Assembly (NCBI GenBank): GCA_029856625.1
Contig: JAHKLG010000005.1
Location: forward strand, 1-23,289
Source of the DNA: Candidatus Njordarchaeota archaeon
Lineage (GTDB): Archaea; Asgardarchaeota; Njordarchaeia; Njordarchaeales; Njordarchaeaceae
Direction: 5' to 3'
Length of the DNA: 23,289 nt
Numbering within the stretch: the first letter of the stretch is position 1; every line of letters begins with the position of its first letter. This document shows positions 22,356 to 23,289 of the stretch, in pieces. Below the pieces are notes generated by a model that made no database searches, was not told the origin of the DNA, and saw nothing but the letters and a program-made list of their open reading frames with translations. Made by a program: the position numbers and the translations under genes.

Positions 22356-23289
22356 CTAGCTTTTTTTAAAAATCTGCTTAACAATTTTTTCGACCATCTT
22401 ACTCTTCAGAGAATCTCGGTACTTAGAAATCATGAATATTCTATCCAATAGTTCGGAAAATAAAAGGACACGTTCGAATGATCCCTCCTTAATAGCCTCC
22501 TCAATGAGATTATAATAAGCATCTATGAAAACGCTTTTATAGCGTATCCTCTTTCCCTCCCTATTCATTATTTTTCTGTCCAATAGGTCTATGATAATCA
22601 TGCTCCTATTTATATTATCTTCCTGATTAATCGCTGGGGCAAAAATTACGTTGAATTTTTCCTTTGCTGGGTGTGTAGAAAACGATGAAAACGATGCTCT
22701 AATTCTAACGCTTGCTGGTAACAAGTATAAAGCTATGTCTATTATATTTGTAGATGTAGGCTTGCCATTCCCATTAATATCGTATAACTCAATTTTCTCT
22801 GTATCTGGAATAATGACAGTTTTTATTCCTTCTATAATGCAAGATAGAATTGTTGCTAGTTCTTTAGAATCCAAAATTTTATTATCTAAAACATGTAGCG
22901 TATCTTTCTCGATATCCTTTACTGCGTTTCTAATCAGTTTCAGAAAACTCCATAGTTCAAGCTCTATAGGTTTTATTTGTCCGGGGGAAAAAAATGTTGT
23001 ATGAAACCTAACTATAAATCTTAGAGGGATATAAAAAGTGCGTGAGTACTCATTTCTAATTAATAGGATGTGGGCATGTTGCCTTCCAGGGCGTCTTAAT
23101 TCATCTTTCCCAGCAACTGTCACGATGCTTATTGCCTGAAAATTTCTCTTTAATGGAAATATTCTAATTGATGACTTAAATGGGTAATCGGGCGTTACGT
23201 AAAAATATTTTATCAAAGCGTTTTCTATTATTACTTCCTCATCTTCACCACTAATTTTTGTAGAATATGCTATGATCCGATAATCTCCT
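22356..23289 (-). CDS. GTPase-associated protein 1 (GAP1-N)-like protein, 5' end outside the window
   Basis: The frame stays open to the right edge: upstream of TTG 23216 it reads DYRIIAYSTKISGEDEEVI with no stop, so at least 310 residues are visible and the start is beyond 23289. The pattern fits the N-terminal domain of GTPase-associated protein 1: an (A)YS..ISGEDE start, SIRIFPLKRN, RRPGRQHAHILLI (the conserved GRxGxxxAH core) and later LYLLPASVRIRASFSSFSTHP. GAP1 proteins occur next to GTPases in proposed conflict systems described by Aravind and colleagues. No GTPase is visible in this window; it may lie just upstream. The domain call is by pattern memory and moderate. Confidence 0.55.
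   Translation of the reverse strand, partial: GDYRIIAYSTKISGEDEEVIIENALIKYFYVTPDYPFKSSIRIFPLKRNFQAISIVTVAGKDELRRPGRQHAHILLIRNEYSRTFYIPLRFIVRFHTTFFSPGQIKPIELELWSFLKLIRNAVKDIEKDTLHVLDNKILDSKELATILSCIIEGIKTVIIPDTEKIELYDINGNGKPTSTNIIDIALYLLPASVRIRASFSSFSTHPAKEKFNVIFAPAINQEDNINRSMIIIDLLDRKIMNREGKRIRYKSVFIDAYYNLIEEAIKEGSFERVLLFSELLDRIFMISKYRDSLKSKMVEKIVKQIFKKS

Noticed and set aside
22356..23216. GAP1-like gene as a complete protein starting at TTG 23216
   Set aside because: The frame continues without stop to the window edge, and residues upstream of the TTG fit the domain start.
1..23289. CRISPR array, insertion sequence, integrase or attachment site
   Set aside because: No regularly spaced repeats, transposase or recombinase motifs, or tRNA-associated direct repeats were seen.

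Overview
The window is archaeal chromosomal DNA, AT-rich, and most likely from a thermophile. Archaeal markers are Cbf5 with its C-terminal PUA domain, the tRNA-modification enzymes Taw2 and Trm5, a DUF424 protein, a METTL5-type methylase, an MTH1187-type thiamine-binding protein, a stand-alone AsnC ligand-binding domain, TATA-like promoters, and several sequences with the C-D'-C'-D box layout of archaeal 2'-O-methylation guide RNAs. Many genes start with TTG or GTG behind GGTGA or GGAG ribosome-binding sites. The lineage cannot be fixed from sequence reading alone; a TACK-type archaeon is my guess. I see no tRNA, rRNA, CRISPR array or insertion sequence.

Layout. (1) 1-3990 is mostly RNA metabolism. 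It holds the N-terminal 265 residues of a DHH phosphoesterase (-), a 500-base intergenic region, cbf5 (-), a small unknown gene, taw2 and a DUF424 gene (+). C/D box sRNA candidates lie on both sides of cbf5, one overlapping its 3' end in antisense. (2) 3992-10783 (-) is a tightly packed operon of largely unrecognised genes: an internally duplicated protein, a beta-propeller with calcium-loop motifs, two helical proteins, a CPBP (CAAX-type) membrane protease, and a stand-alone TaqI-like DNA-recognition domain with no methylase. (3) 10827-12823 (-) carries a METTL5-like methylase and a RumA/TrmA-type m5U methylase. A divergent promoter with interleaved inverted repeats separates them from (4) 12991-16647 (+): an isoaspartyl peptidase, a thiamine-binding protein, two tandem PhoU-TrkA_C proteins, a well-formed C/D sRNA, and trm5. 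(5) 16660-19797 holds tatD (-), a metallo-beta-lactamase hydrolase (+) and an ABC-class ATPase (-). (6) 19833-23289 (-) holds an acidic helical protein, a further C/D candidate, a 24-residue single-span membrane miniprotein, an AsnC-type domain protein, a 468-residue coiled-coil protein, and the 3' part of a gene resembling GTPase-associated protein 1 (GAP1-N), whose start lies outside the window.

How it fits together. A large share of the window concerns RNA modification: Cbf5, Taw2, Trm5, RumA-type and METTL5-type enzymes plus up to five guide RNAs. Two guide RNAs from separate loci are complementary to adjacent, overlapping parts of the same universally conserved 23S rRNA peptidyl-transferase segment. 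The two places most likely to hold an undescribed system are the 3992-10783 operon (propeller, helical proteins, membrane protease, DNA-recognition domain) and the GAP1-like gene with its 468-residue partner at the right edge.
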